Shown here piece after piece: positions 17,310-26,507 of a stretch of 64,000 nucleotides of DNA (the stretch's first letter is position 1; every line of letters begins with the position of its first letter). This stretch comes from Mitsuokella multacida DSM 20544. GTDB taxonomy: Bacteria; Bacillota; Negativicutes; Selenomonadales; Selenomonadaceae. The notes beneath the pieces are model-generated. The model was not told the DNA's origin. It saw nothing but the letters and a program-made list of their open reading frames with translations, and did no database searches. The stretch is taken from contig NZ_GG697142.2 of NCBI RefSeq assembly GCF_000155955.1, positions 355,689 to 419,688 on the forward strand. The letters run 5' to 3'. A program made the position numbers and the translations under genes.

Positions 17310-18302
17310 ATGAAGAATTGGAAGAAGATGCTGGCGGCAGGACTCGTCTGCGCGACGGCGGCGGCCTTCTGCCAGCCGGCAGAGGCGGCATATCAACTCA
17401 ACCCGGAAGTGAAGAACGCGACGATGGCTTTGAAGGCGGCCTCGGAGATCGGCGTGCTGAAAAACGAAAACAAGGACCTCGCAAACCTTGCCGACAAGGA
17501 TGCGATCGTCGTCATGACGTTCGGCACGACCTACAAGGATACGCGCGCCAAGACGATCGATGCGACGGTCAAGGCCATCGAGGCAGCGCACCCGGGTGTC
17601 AAGGTCGTGACGGCCTACACGTCGCACATCATCATCGACCGCGTGGCGAAGAACGAGGGCATCAAGTTCCCGACGCCTGAGGAGGCGCTTGATTCGCTCA
17701 AGGCCGAGGGCTACAGCCGCGTGGCGCTCGTCTCGCTCGACGTCATCCCTGGCATGGAGTACAACTACGACCTCGGTGTCTACCACAACTACAAGAACCA
17801 GTTCAAGAAGATGACGCTCGGCACCTCGCTGATGTACTGGCAGGGCCAGGAGAACCAGCCCGACGATGTGACGCAGACCATCAAGGCGCTCGCGACGCAG
17901 TTCCCGAAGCAGGGCAAGCACGACGCCATCCTCATCATGGCGCACGGCACGCCGCAGGTCTCAAATGCCTATTACTCCGTCATCCAGGCCAAGATCGATG
18001 AGCTCGGCTACAAGAATGTCTTCGTCTACACAGTCGAGGGCTGGCCATCTCTCGAGACGGTCCTGCCGAAGCTCAAGGCAAACGGCATCCGCCATGTCAC
18101 GCTGATGCCGATGATGATGGTGGCGGGCGATCACGCCAACAACGACATGGCGGGCGCTGAGCCGGATTCGCACAAGTCCATCCTCGAGGCCGCCGGCTAC
18201 AAGGTCGACGCTTACATCCACGGCATCGGCGAGAATCCGGCCATCCAGGCCGTCTACCTCGAGCGCGCCAACGACGCGTGGAATGCACTCGAGTCGAAGT
18301 GA
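17310..18302 (+). CDS. cbiK: Exported sirohydrochlorin cobaltochelatase CbiK
   Basis: CbiK inserts Co2+ into sirohydrochlorin in the anaerobic B12 pathway. The 330-residue protein begins with a signal peptide (MKNWKKMLAAGLVCATAAAF, cleavage near AEA-A), so it should act in the periplasm. The mature part has IVVMTFGTTYKDTRAKTIDA, the family metal/tetrapyrrole motif MAHGTPQ near 210, and MVAGDHANNDMAG near 270 with the second His. A periplasmic form is known from Desulfovibrio. GGGAGGAAATATC supports the ATG at 17310. No other cob/cbi genes lie in the window. Control is by the preceding B12 riboswitch. Confidence 0.92.
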   Translation: MKNWKKMLAAGLVCATAAAFCQPAEAAYQLNPEVKNATMALKAASEIGVLKNENKDLANLADKDAIVVMTFGTTYKDTRAKTIDATVKAIEAAHPGVKVVTAYTSHIIIDRVAKNEGIKFPTPEEALDSLKAEGYSRVALVSLDVIPGMEYNYDLGVYHNYKNQFKKMTLGTSLMYWQGQENQPDDVTQTIKALATQFPKQGKHDAILIMAHGTPQVSNAYYSVIQAKIDELGYKNVFVYTVEGWPSLETVLPKLKANGIRHVTLMPMMMVAGDHANNDMAGAEPDSHKSILEAAGYKVDAYIHGIGENPAIQAVYLERANDAWNALESK

Positions 18303-18400
18303 TGCAATCTGGACGGATATTTCCTGTTGTTTTGGCGTGATTCGACGGAAATCTATCGCGATGCGTGACTTTTCTCATGGCATACGGGTTTATTTTCCAC

Positions 18401-18406
18401 TATAAT
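18401..18406 (+). promoter_or_regulatory. Likely -10 element of the modABC unit
   Basis: A perfect TATAAT lies about 15 bases before the riboswitch. The -35 position at 17 bases (TGGCAT) is poor, so an activator may be needed. Confidence 0.45.
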
Positions 18407-18418
18407 GAGAAAATCGAT

Positions 18419-18520
18419 ACTCCGAGCGAAAGCACTCTAAGGATGTTCTTCTTCGCATCTATGAGGCTGAGCCTGGGTAAAACCCACAGGGAAGTGCTGG
18501 AAATGGCACTGCCTTCCGTT
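18419..18520 (+). promoter_or_regulatory. Moco-type riboswitch candidate
   Basis: The leader of modA contains the blocks expected of the molybdenum cofactor RNA motif: CTCCGAGC at the 5' side, GAGGCTGAGCC, CCTGGGTAAAACCCACAGGG, and the hairpin AAGTGCTGGAAATGGCACT leading into GCCTTCC. No long terminator follows, and AAAAGGAG for modA lies about 10 bases downstream, so translational control is likely. Its placement before a molybdate uptake operon agrees with known Moco RNA contexts. A covariance-model search would settle it. Confidence 0.72.
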
Positions 18521-18540
18521 TTTGAAAAGGAGCGTATACC

Positions 18541-19335
18541 ATGAAGAAATTATTTGCCCTGCTGGCAGCCGGCCTGCTCGCAGTCATGAGCGGCTGCGGC
18601 GGCCAGACGGCCAGCAACGAATCGAAGTCCTCTGCACAGGAGCCCGTGGAACTCCACGTCTCGGCAGCGGCGAGCCTGACCGATGTCATGAATGAGATCG
18701 GCAAGGACTACGAGGCTGAGCACCCGAACGTCAAGGTCGTGTTCAACTACGGTAGCTCGGGCGCGCTGCAGCAGGCCATCGAGAATGGCGGCGATGCGGA
18801 CCTGTTCTTCTCTGCTGCCCAGAAGCAGATGAATGCCCTCGAGAAGGCGGGCCTGCTCGCCGATGGCACGCGCAAGGACCTGCTGCAGAATGAGGTCGTG
18901 CTGATCGTCCCGAAAGAGGGCGGCAAGGACATCAGTTCCTTTGACCAGCTGACGAGCGACACCATCACGCACGTCGCACTCGGTGAGCCGAAGGGCGTGC
19001 CGGTCGGCCAGTACTCGGAGGAGATCCTGACGAAGCTCGGCATCCTCGACGCCGTCAAGGCAAAGGCTGTCTATGGCTCGGATGTGCGCCAGGTCCTCGC
19101 CTGGGTCGCATCGGGTGAAGCCGATGCTGGTCTCGTCTATGCGACGGATGCTGCCATCTCGTCGGACGTCCGCGTCGTCGCGAAAGCACCGGCTGGCACA
19201 CACAAGGATATCATCTATCCGGCTGCCATCCTGAAAGATTCGAAACATCTCGACACGGCAAAGGATTTCCTTGCCTTCGTCTCGAATGATAAGAACAAGG
19301 AACGCTTTGCGAAGTATGGCTTTGAGGTAAAATAA
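18541..19335 (+). CDS. modA: Molybdate ABC transporter substrate-binding protein
   Basis: The 264-residue periplasmic-type binding protein starts with a lipoprotein-like signal peptide ending MSGCGG (Cys near 19). LHVSAAASLTDVMNEIGK is the characteristic oxyanion-binding start of ModA, with FNYGSSGALQQAIENG next and GSDVRQVLAWVASGEADAGL near 180. It captures molybdate or tungstate and delivers it to ModB. AAAAGGAGCG precedes the ATG. Its stop codon overlaps the modB start by one base. Confidence 0.93.
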   Translation: MKKLFALLAAGLLAVMSGCGGQTASNESKSSAQEPVELHVSAAASLTDVMNEIGKDYEAEHPNVKVVFNYGSSGALQQAIENGGDADLFFSAAQKQMNALEKAGLLADGTRKDLLQNEVVLIVPKEGGKDISSFDQLTSDTITHVALGEPKGVPVGQYSEEILTKLGILDAVKAKAVYGSDVRQVLAWVASGEADAGLVYATDAAISSDVRVVAKAPAGTHKDIIYPAAILKDSKHLDTAKDFLAFVSNDKNKERFAKYGFEVK

Positions 19336-20006
19336 TGGAATATGCACCGCTTATCATCACGCTCAAGACGGCTGTGGTGGCAACGGTGGTCACGTTCTTT
19401 CTCGGCATCGGCCTTGCTCTGGTCGTCGTGCGCATGCGGCGTTTCCAGGGCTTGGCCGATGCCGTTATTACGTTACCGCTCGTCCTGCCGCCGACCGTCA
19501 TCGGCTTTTTCCTGCTGCTGGCCTTCGGCCGCCGCAGTCTCATCGGCAAGTTCCTCTTGCAGTTCGATGTGACCATCGTCTTTACCTGGAAGGCTGCTGT
19601 CATGGCGGCCATCGTCGTCTCGCTGCCGTTGATGTATCGCACGGCGCGCGGCGCGTTCGAGCAGATCGACCCGAACATCCTCGGGGCGGCGCGCACGCTC
19701 GGCGTCTCGGAATGGCGCATCTTCTGGCACATCCTCGTGCCGAATGCGCGCTCTGGCATCCTCGCGGGCCTTGTGCTCTCGTTCACGCGCGCACTCGGCG
19801 AGTTCGGCGCGACCATCATGTTTGCCGGCAACATCCCCGGCGTCACGCAGACGATGAGCACGGCCGTCTACGCGGCCGTACAGGCGAATGACTACGACCT
19901 GGCCTTCAACTGGGCCATCGTCATCATCGTCTTCTCGCTCGTCTTCGTCACCTTGATGAATGCCTTGATTGCACGGACGGGGGCGCCGCAGCGCCGGGAG
20001 GTTTGA
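19335..20006 (+). CDS. modB: Molybdate ABC transporter permease
   Basis: The 223-residue inner-membrane protein has five to six predicted membrane segments and the ABC-permease EAA loop (AARTLGVSEWRIFWHILVPN near 116-135), which docks on the ATPase. ALPLVLPPTV-like sequence (LPLVLPPTVIGFFLLLAFG near 48-66) is typical of ModB. The ATG overlaps the modA stop. Confidence 0.93.
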   Translation: MEYAPLIITLKTAVVATVVTFFLGIGLALVVVRMRRFQGLADAVITLPLVLPPTVIGFFLLLAFGRRSLIGKFLLQFDVTIVFTWKAAVMAAIVVSLPLMYRTARGAFEQIDPNILGAARTLGVSEWRIFWHILVPNARSGILAGLVLSFTRALGEFGATIMFAGNIPGVTQTMSTAVYAAVQANDYDLAFNWAIVIIVFSLVFVTLMNALIARTGAPQRREV

Positions 20007-20007
20007 G

Positions 20008-21060
20008 ATGGAATTAGATGTCAAGATTGAGAAAGAGTTGCGTAATTTCACCTTGCGGGCGGATTTCTCGCTGCGCGATGAGGTCTTTGCTCTGCTCGGC
20101 GCTTCCGGCTGTGGCAAGAGCATGACACTCAAGTGCATCGCGGGCCTCGAGCGGCCGGACCGCGGGCGCATCGTGCTCGACGGCGAAGTCCTCTTTGACA
20201 GTGAGCAGGGCATCGACCTGCCGCCGCAGAAGCGCCGCGTCGGCTACCTGTTCCAGAACTTTGCCCTGTTCCCGAACATGACGATTGCCGACAACATCCG
20301 CTTCGTCGCGCGCGGCACGCGGCAGCAGCGCGAGGAGCGCGTGCGCGAGAATCTCGCGCGCTTTGCGCTCGCAGAGCTCGGGAATGCGTACCCGACGGAG
20401 CTCTCGGGTGGCCAGCAGCAGCGCGCGGCGCTCGCGCGCATCCTCGCGTCGGACGCGAAGATCCTGCTGCTCGACGAGCCGTTCTCGGCGCTCGACCATT
20501 ACCTCAAGTGGAAACTGGAGCTCGAGCTCCGCGAAGTCCTGCGCGCCTACGACGGCGCGGCGCTGCTCGTCTCGCACGACCGCGGCGAGGTCTACCGCAT
20601 GGCCAGCCGCGCGGCCGTCATCGACCGCGGCCAGATGCAGGCGGTGCACACGCGCGATGAGCTCTTCGAGAACCCGCGCACGCTCGCGGCGACGCTGCTG
20701 ACAGGCTGCAAGAATGTCTCGAAGGCGGAGCGCCTCGACGCGCACCACATCCGCGCGGAGGACTGGCAGCTCACCCTGACTGTCACGGACGGCGAGCCGC
20801 AGCAGGTCGCCTATGCGGGCCTGCGCGCGCACTTCCTCAAGTACCGCGAGGGGACAGAGAATCCCGAAAAGAACATCTTCTCAATGGAAGTCACGGATGT
20901 CATCGAGGACACGTTCTCGTACCTCGTCATGATACGCCGCGCGGGGCATGAAGCCGCCAGTATCCGCTGGGAACTGCCGAAGGAAGAATGGCGTGCCATC
21001 GAGGCGCCTCGCCTCTCGGTCTACTTCCCACCGGAAAAGATCATGCTGATGGAGTCCTGA
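20008..21060 (+). CDS. modC: Molybdate ABC transporter ATP-binding protein
   Basis: The 350-residue ATPase energises ModAB. Walker A is GASGCGKSM near 31-39, the signature is LSGGQQQRAALAR near 132-144, and Walker B is ILLLDEPFSALD near 152-163. The C-terminal region from about 230 is shorter and more divergent than the usual regulatory TOBE/MOP module. The ATG at 20008 is chosen because GGGAGG (19996-20001) is well placed; it starts one base after the modB stop. Confidence 0.92.
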   Translation: MELDVKIEKELRNFTLRADFSLRDEVFALLGASGCGKSMTLKCIAGLERPDRGRIVLDGEVLFDSEQGIDLPPQKRRVGYLFQNFALFPNMTIADNIRFVARGTRQQREERVRENLARFALAELGNAYPTELSGGQQQRAALARILASDAKILLLDEPFSALDHYLKWKLELELREVLRAYDGAALLVSHDRGEVYRMASRAAVIDRGQMQAVHTRDELFENPRTLAATLLTGCKNVSKAERLDAHHIRAEDWQLTLTVTDGEPQQVAYAGLRAHFLKYREGTENPEKNIFSMEVTDVIEDTFSYLVMIRRAGHEAASIRWELPKEEWRAIEAPRLSVYFPPEKIMLMES

Positions 21061-21136
21061 ACCATGCCCCAGCATGGCTGGGAGAAAGTCTGCGCGTAGC
21101 GTGTCCGGCAAAGCGGCAAGGATAGGAGGGATCATC

Positions 21137-22138
21137 ATGAAAAGGAGACAGAAAGGAATCTTGGCAGTCGTTTTCGTGCTACTGGCCGGTCTGGGGCTCT
21201 TTGCTTATCAGCAGCACGAGGCGGCGGTAAAGAGGGCCGCGACCCAGGAACTCACGCTCTCCGGCAATGTCGACCTGCGCGAGGTGACGCTCTCGTTCCG
21301 CGAGAGCGACCGCATCAAGGAGATGCTGGTGGAGGAAGGAGACACGGTCGAAGAGGGTCAGGTGCTCGCGCGCCTCGATACGGATGAGCTCACAATCAAC
21401 CTGCGCAAGACGAAGGCACAGATCGCGGCGCAGCAGAGCACGGTCGAGAAGCTCCACAACGGCACGCGCACCGAGGAACTCCACCAGGCCGAACAGAAGC
21501 TCAGGGCGGCGGAGGCAGCAGCCTCCAATGCGCAGGGCGTCTATGAGCGCCGCCAGGCCGTCTACGACAGCGTGGAGGGCATCAGCGCGCAGGAGCTCGA
21601 CAATGCCCGTACAGATGCCGAGGCGAAGCAGGCTGCGGTAGAGGAGGCGCGCGAGGCGCTCCGCGAAGCGCAGAACGGCCCGCGTCAGGAGGATATCGCG
21701 GCGGCGGAGGCCAATCTGCAGGCACTAGAGGAGGAGCAGTCGCGCGAGGAGTACCTGCTCTCGCAGTACGAATTGCGCGCGCCGACGAACGGCGTCATCC
21801 GCTCCCGCCTGCTGGAAGTGGGCGACATGGCCTCGCCCTCGACGCCTGTCTTCAAGCTTTCGCTGCTCGACAAGAAGTGGGTGCGCGCCTATGTCAAGGA
21901 GAGCGACCTCGGTCGTATCTACGAGGGACAGTCGGCCAGAGTCTACATCGACAGCCAGAAGGACAAGCCCATCGCGGGTCAGGTCGGCTACATCGCTGAT
22001 ACGGCAGAATTCACGCCGAAGACCGTGCAGACGGATGAGCTGCGCACGGCGCTCGTCTATGAGGTGCGCGTCTACGTCGACGATGAAGAGAACGTCCTGC
22101 GCCTCGGCATGCCGGCAACGGTCAAGATCGATCTCTGA
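21137..22138 (+). CDS. HlyD/YbhG-family membrane fusion protein
   Basis: The 333-residue periplasmic adaptor has one N-terminal membrane anchor (ILAVVFVLLAGLGLFAY) and a lipoyl half with VEEGDTVEEGQVLARLDTDE near 70. A long coiled coil rich in Ala/Glu/Gln covers about 95-215, and a second lipoyl half ELRAPTNGVIRSRLLEVGD follows. It should link the inner-membrane exporter encoded next to an outer-membrane channel, consistent with a diderm host. GGAGGG at 21125-21130 supports the ATG at 21137. It leads a four-gene exporter unit. Confidence 0.9.
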   Translation: MKRRQKGILAVVFVLLAGLGLFAYQQHEAAVKRAATQELTLSGNVDLREVTLSFRESDRIKEMLVEEGDTVEEGQVLARLDTDELTINLRKTKAQIAAQQSTVEKLHNGTRTEELHQAEQKLRAAEAAASNAQGVYERRQAVYDSVEGISAQELDNARTDAEAKQAAVEEAREALREAQNGPRQEDIAAAEANLQALEEEQSREEYLLSQYELRAPTNGVIRSRLLEVGDMASPSTPVFKLSLLDKKWVRAYVKESDLGRIYEGQSARVYIDSQKDKPIAGQVGYIADTAEFTPKTVQTDELRTALVYEVRVYVDDEENVLRLGMPATVKIDL

Positions 22139-22155
22139 CGCGAGGGGGTAGTCAT

Positions 22156-23919
22156 ATGATGGTCATCGAGGCAAAGGGACTGACGAAGCACTTCCTGCAA
22201 AAGGATGGCGAGACGGTCGAGGCCCTGCGGGGCGTGGACATCTCAGTGCCAGAAGGCAGGCTTACGGCGCTCGTCGGGCCGGATGGCGCCGGCAAGACGA
22301 CGCTGATGCGGCTGATTTGCGGCCTGATGACGAAGACCGCAGGAGAGCTTTCCGTCGTCGGGTTGGATGTGACAGAGCATCCGCAGGCGGTGCAGGACCT
22401 CCTGAGCTACATGCCGCAGAAATTCGGCCTCTATGAGGACCTGACGGTGCAGGAGAACCTGGACCTCTATGCCGACCTGCACGGCGTGCCGCAGGAATTG
22501 CGCGCGAAGCGCTTCGCGCATCTCTTAGCGATGACGGAGCTCGCGCCCTTCACGGGGCGTCTTGCGGGCAAGCTCTCCGGCGGCATGAAGCAGAAGCTCG
22601 GCCTCGCCTGCACGCTCGTGCGCTCGCCGAAGCTCTTGCTGCTCGACGAGCCGACTGTCGGCGTCGACCCGCTGTCGCGACGCGAGCTCTGGCAGATTCT
22701 GCAGCAGCTCGTGCGCGAGGAGCACCTCTCGGTGTTCGTCAGCACGGCCTACATGGAGGAAGCAGCGCTCTGCGAGACGGTCTACGTGCTCAACCGCGGC
22801 CGTTTCCTAAAGGCCGGTACACCGGAAGAGCTCCGAAGTGTCGCGAAGGGGACATGCTATGCGGTCCGCCCGCCAGAGGGCATGCCACTGCGCTCCTTGC
22901 AGAGCCGTCTGCTCGCAGAGCCTGGCATCCTCGATGCCGTGCCGTCTGGCGGTGTCGTGCGCTTCATCCTGCGCGGCAATCCGCAGGAGCTTTCGACGCT
23001 CGCAACGCTGAATCTTCTGGCAAAACCGATTGCGCCGCGGCTCGAGGACGGCTTCATGACGTTGCTCAAAGAGGATGCCGCGAAGGGAAGCACCCTCCCG
23101 GAACCGGCGAAATTCGGCGCATTTGCGGCCGCTTCGCCTGAGGAGGCGCCCGTGGAGATCGAGGTGCAGGACCTCGTGCGGAAGTTCGGCGACTTCACAG
23201 CCGTCTCGCACACGTCATTTGCCGTGCACCGCGGCGAGGTCTTCGGGTTGCTCGGCCCGAACGGCGCGGGCAAGACGACGACGTTCCGCATGCTCTGCGG
23301 CCTCTTGCCCGCGACGAGCGGCAAGCTCTCGGTGGCCGGTGTCAATCTGCGCACGGCGCGCATCGAGGCGCGGGCTAATGTCGGCTACGTTGCGCAGAAG
23401 TTCTCGCTCTACAGCAGCCTGTCGGTCTACGAGAACCTGCGCTTCTTCGGCGGGGCATACGGCCTGACGGGCGCACATCTCTTCCAGCGCATCGAGGCGG
23501 TCATGGAGGAATTCCACCTGAGAGAAGTGGCTGACCATGCGGCGGGCAGCCTGCCGGGCGGCTACAAGCAGCGCCTCTCCATGGCTGCGGCGCTCATTCA
23601 CGAACCGAAGATCCTGTTCCTCGACGAGCCGACGAGCGGCATCGACCCGCTGGCGCGCCGGACGTTCTGGCGCGAGATCACGGCGCTCTCGGAGCGCGGC
23701 ATGACCATCATCATCACGACGCACTTCATGGAAGAGGCGGAGTACTGCGACCGCTTCATGATCCAGGACCACGGCAGGATGCTCGTGCTCGGCAGTCCGG
23801 AGGAGATCCGCCAGCGCATGGGCTTGCAGGATGCGACCATGGATGACATCTTCGTCGCGATTGTCGAGCAGTCGCGGCGCGAAGAAGAAGCGAACGAGAA
23901 AAAGGGGGCGGCAGTATGA
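22156..23919 (+). CDS. Fused double ABC ATPase (YbhF-like)
   Basis: The 587-residue protein carries two ABC domains in one chain. The first has Walker A GPDGAGKTT near 40 and signature LSGGMKQKLG near 140. The second, from about 332, has GPNGAGKTTTF and LPGGYKQRLS. The E. coli homologue YbhF works with YbhS/YbhR as an ABC-2 exporter of drugs and cations. It starts 17 bases after the adaptor gene and overlaps the permease gene by four bases. Confidence 0.9.
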   Translation: MMVIEAKGLTKHFLQKDGETVEALRGVDISVPEGRLTALVGPDGAGKTTLMRLICGLMTKTAGELSVVGLDVTEHPQAVQDLLSYMPQKFGLYEDLTVQENLDLYADLHGVPQELRAKRFAHLLAMTELAPFTGRLAGKLSGGMKQKLGLACTLVRSPKLLLLDEPTVGVDPLSRRELWQILQQLVREEHLSVFVSTAYMEEAALCETVYVLNRGRFLKAGTPEELRSVAKGTCYAVRPPEGMPLRSLQSRLLAEPGILDAVPSGGVVRFILRGNPQELSTLATLNLLAKPIAPRLEDGFMTLLKEDAAKGSTLPEPAKFGAFAAASPEEAPVEIEVQDLVRKFGDFTAVSHTSFAVHRGEVFGLLGPNGAGKTTTFRMLCGLLPATSGKLSVAGVNLRTARIEARANVGYVAQKFSLYSSLSVYENLRFFGGAYGLTGAHLFQRIEAVMEEFHLREVADHAAGSLPGGYKQRLSMAAALIHEPKILFLDEPTSGIDPLARRTFWREITALSERGMTIIITTHFMEEAEYCDRFMIQDHGRMLVLGSPEEIRQRMGLQDATMDDIFVAIVEQSRREEEANEKKGAAV

Positions 23920-25037
23920 CAAAGGGATTCTGGCGCAGGCTCATCGCCCTGACGCGCAAGGAGACGCGCGAGCTCCTGCGCGACAACAGCAGCCTGGCAC
24001 TCGGCGTCGTGCTGCCGCTCGTGCTCATCCTGATCATCGGCTACGGCATGAGCCTCGATGTCAAGGAAGTGCCGACGGCCGTCGTCCTCGAGGATAGCTC
24101 GCCTTTTGCGCGCGAGGCCGTGCGCTTCACGCAAGGCTCGGAGTATTTCGCGCCGGTCTACGTCACATCGCTTTCAGAGGGCGAGGCGATGTTGCGCCGC
24201 CATGAGGTCGACGCGATGCTCGTCGTGCCGCCGGACTTCTCGGCGCGCTTCGCGGAAGGGCGGGCCAAAATGCAGGTCATCCTCAACGGCACCGAGGCGA
24301 CGACGGCCATGAGCGCGCAGGGCTACTTCGAGGCCGGTGTCCTGACCTGGGCCACAGGAGAAGGAGCAAAGCGCGGCCTGTCCCCGGGCGGCATTGCCAT
24401 CGAGTCGCGTATCTGGTTCAACGATGCGAATACGAGCACGTGGTTCTACGTGCCGGGCATCCTCATGCTCGTGCTGACGATCAGCGGCGTATTCCTGACG
24501 TCGGTCGTCATGGCGCGCGAATGGGAGCGCGGCACCTTTGAGTCGCTGTTTGTCACGCCGATGAAGATTCTCGAGCTCATTCTCGCTAAGACAATCCCGT
24601 ACTTCGTCATCGCGATGCTCGGCATGGTCCTCTGCCTCGTCGTCGGTCGGGGGCTCTACGACCTGCCGATGCTCGGCTCGCTCGTGCTGATCCTCGGCGA
24701 GTCGATGCTCTACCTCGTCGTGGCGCTCGGCATCGGTCTCGTCATCTCGGGGCTGACGAAGAACCAGTTCCTCGCCTGCCACGTGTCACTGATGATCAGC
24801 TTCCTGCCGTCTGTCGTCCTCACGGGCTTCCTGTTCGACCTGCATGCCGAGCCTATGGCCATCCGCGTCGTCAGCAGCCTGATCCCGACGACGTACTACC
24901 TCGAGCTCATGAAGTCGCTGTTCCTGTCCGGCAACTACTGGCCGCTCATCGTGCGCGACACGGCCGTGCTCCTCGCCTTCGCCCTGTTCTTCCTTGGCTG
25001 GGCCTTCCGCATCACGCGAAAGAAGGTGGAACCATGA
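23916..25037 (+). CDS. ABC-2 type exporter permease (YbhS-like)
   Basis: The 373-residue membrane protein has one N-terminal helix (LALGVVLPLVLILIIGYGMS), a large extracytoplasmic domain at about 50-185, and five to six C-terminal helices including the ABC-2 region AREWERGTFESLFVTPMKIL. This topology is typical of YbhS/YhiI-type exporters. Start and stop overlap its neighbours by four bases each, so it is translationally coupled with the ATPase and the second permease. Confidence 0.9.
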   Translation: MTKGFWRRLIALTRKETRELLRDNSSLALGVVLPLVLILIIGYGMSLDVKEVPTAVVLEDSSPFAREAVRFTQGSEYFAPVYVTSLSEGEAMLRRHEVDAMLVVPPDFSARFAEGRAKMQVILNGTEATTAMSAQGYFEAGVLTWATGEGAKRGLSPGGIAIESRIWFNDANTSTWFYVPGILMLVLTISGVFLTSVVMAREWERGTFESLFVTPMKILELILAKTIPYFVIAMLGMVLCLVVGRGLYDLPMLGSLVLILGESMLYLVVALGIGLVISGLTKNQFLACHVSLMISFLPSVVLTGFLFDLHAEPMAIRVVSSLIPTTYYLELMKSLFLSGNYWPLIVRDTAVLLAFALFFLGWAFRITRKKVEP

Positions 25038-26149
25038 CTACCCTCAGCCGTTTTCTCCACCATCTCTACTTTCTCTGCCAGAAGGAACTCCTGACCCTGT
25101 TCAAGGACCCGCGCATGCGCATCCAGCTCATCATGCCGGTCATCATCGAGGGCTTCCTGTTCGGCTATGCGGCCAACTACAACATTGAAGAGGTTCCTTA
25201 TGCCGTCGTCGACACGTCGGGCACGTCTTCTTCGCGCGACTTCCTCGCGCACATCGCGCAATCGCCGACGTTCTCGTGTGTCGCCATCTGCGGCAATGCC
25301 ACAGAGATCGGCCCGCTGATCGATGCAGGGGACATCCTCGCAGCTGTCGTCATCCCGCAGGACTTCGAGAAGCAGCTGCTGCACGGCGGGCAGACGCCCG
25401 TCCAGGTCATCACCGATGGGCGCAACCCGATGATCGCCTCCATGGCCACGAACTACATCACGCACATCGCGGCCGACTGGAGTGCGAAAGAGGGCTTCGC
25501 GCAGCCGCCCGTGACGATCGAGACGCGCACCTGGTTCAACCCGAATCAGCTATCGCGCTGGACCTTCCTGCCATCGTTCCTCGCGATGATCGCCTTCGTG
25601 CAGGTCATGTTCCTCGCGGGGCTCTCGATTGCCAAGGAACGTGAGCAGGGGACGTTTGACCAGCTGCTCGTCACGCCGTTCTCACCGACGGAGATCCTCA
25701 TCGGCAAGGCGACGCCGCCCGTGCTCGTCGGCCTCTTTCAGGCGGCGATGGTCTTCCTGATCGCGCGCTACTGGTTCGAGGTCCCATTTGCAGGCAATCT
25801 CTTCACGCTGTTCCTGACGCTCCTGATCTTCATGGTCAGCACGACGGGGCTCGGTCTCTCCATCTCGTCGGTCGCCCGCAATATGCAGCAGGTGCTCGTC
25901 TACCTGCTCGTGCTCATGGTCCCGATGGTCCTGCTGTCGGGCCTCGTGACGCCGGTGGACAACATGCCGGCCTTCCTGCAGGCCGTGACGTATGCTGACC
26001 CGATGCGTTTCGTCATCGATGCCGTGCGCCGCATCTACCTCGAGGGCGCTTCTCTCGGAGAGATCGCCTGGGACTTCGTGCCGATGCTCGCCGTGGCGGC
26101 CGTGACGATGCCGCTAGCCGGCTGGCTCTTCCGCCATAAGACGACTTGA
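25034..26149 (+). CDS. ABC-2 type exporter permease (YbhR-like)
   Basis: The 371-residue protein is a paralogue of the preceding permease, with the same topology. Its ABC-2 motif is KEREQGTFDQLLVTPFSPTE, and VDNMPAFLQAVTYADPMRFV before the last helix is characteristic of YbhR. The two permeases probably form a heterodimer with the double ATPase. It is the last gene of the unit, followed by a bidirectional terminator. Confidence 0.9.
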   Translation: MTTLSRFLHHLYFLCQKELLTLFKDPRMRIQLIMPVIIEGFLFGYAANYNIEEVPYAVVDTSGTSSSRDFLAHIAQSPTFSCVAICGNATEIGPLIDAGDILAAVVIPQDFEKQLLHGGQTPVQVITDGRNPMIASMATNYITHIAADWSAKEGFAQPPVTIETRTWFNPNQLSRWTFLPSFLAMIAFVQVMFLAGLSIAKEREQGTFDQLLVTPFSPTEILIGKATPPVLVGLFQAAMVFLIARYWFEVPFAGNLFTLFLTLLIFMVSTTGLGLSISSVARNMQQVLVYLLVLMVPMVLLSGLVTPVDNMPAFLQAVTYADPMRFVIDAVRRIYLEGASLGEIAWDFVPMLAVAAVTMPLAGWLFRHKTT

Positions 26150-26163
26150 GATAAAAAGACGCG

Positions 26164-26199
26164 AAAAAGAGCTGTCCAATGCTTGGGCAGTTCTTTTTC
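26164..26199. terminator. Bidirectional terminator
   Basis: AAAAAGAGCTGTCC (26164-26177) pairs with GGGCAGTTCTTTTT (26185-26198) with G-T wobbles. It has T-runs for either strand and separates the plus-strand exporter unit from the minus-strand pit remnant. Confidence 0.8.
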
Positions 26200-26241
26200 T
26201 TGAGAGATATAAGAATGGGAAATTGAGAATGGGGGCTGAGG

Positions 26242-26507
26242 TTAGAAGAGATTGTGCACGACGAGGTACGCGAGGGCACCCATCAGGGCTGTGCAGGGGA
26301 TGGTCATGACCCAGGCCGTGACCATCTGGCGTGCGACATCCCAGTGGACTGCCTTGACGCGCTCAGCCGAGCCGACACCCATGATGGAGCCGGAGACGAC
26401 ATGCGTCGTCGAGACTGGCAGGTGCAGCAGCGTGGCGGAGAAGATGACCAGCGAAGAGTTGAGGTCCGCTGAGAATCCGTGAATCGGGTGCATCTTGAAG
26501 ATAATAA
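26242..26507 (-). pseudogene. C-terminal remnant of a PiT-family phosphate transporter
   Basis: The minus-strand reading frame encodes KMHPIHGFSADLNSSLVIFS followed by ATLLHLPVSTTHVVSGSIMG and two terminal helices, about 83-88 residues. This is the end of a low-affinity inorganic phosphate transporter of the PiT family (normally more than 300 residues), with the signature PVSTTHV intact. The N-terminal two thirds are missing: upstream the frame meets a TGA at 26509-26511, and the next sequence belongs to the HMA2-like gene. No start signal is convincing. A deletion or rearrangement has removed the 5' part. Confidence 0.8.
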
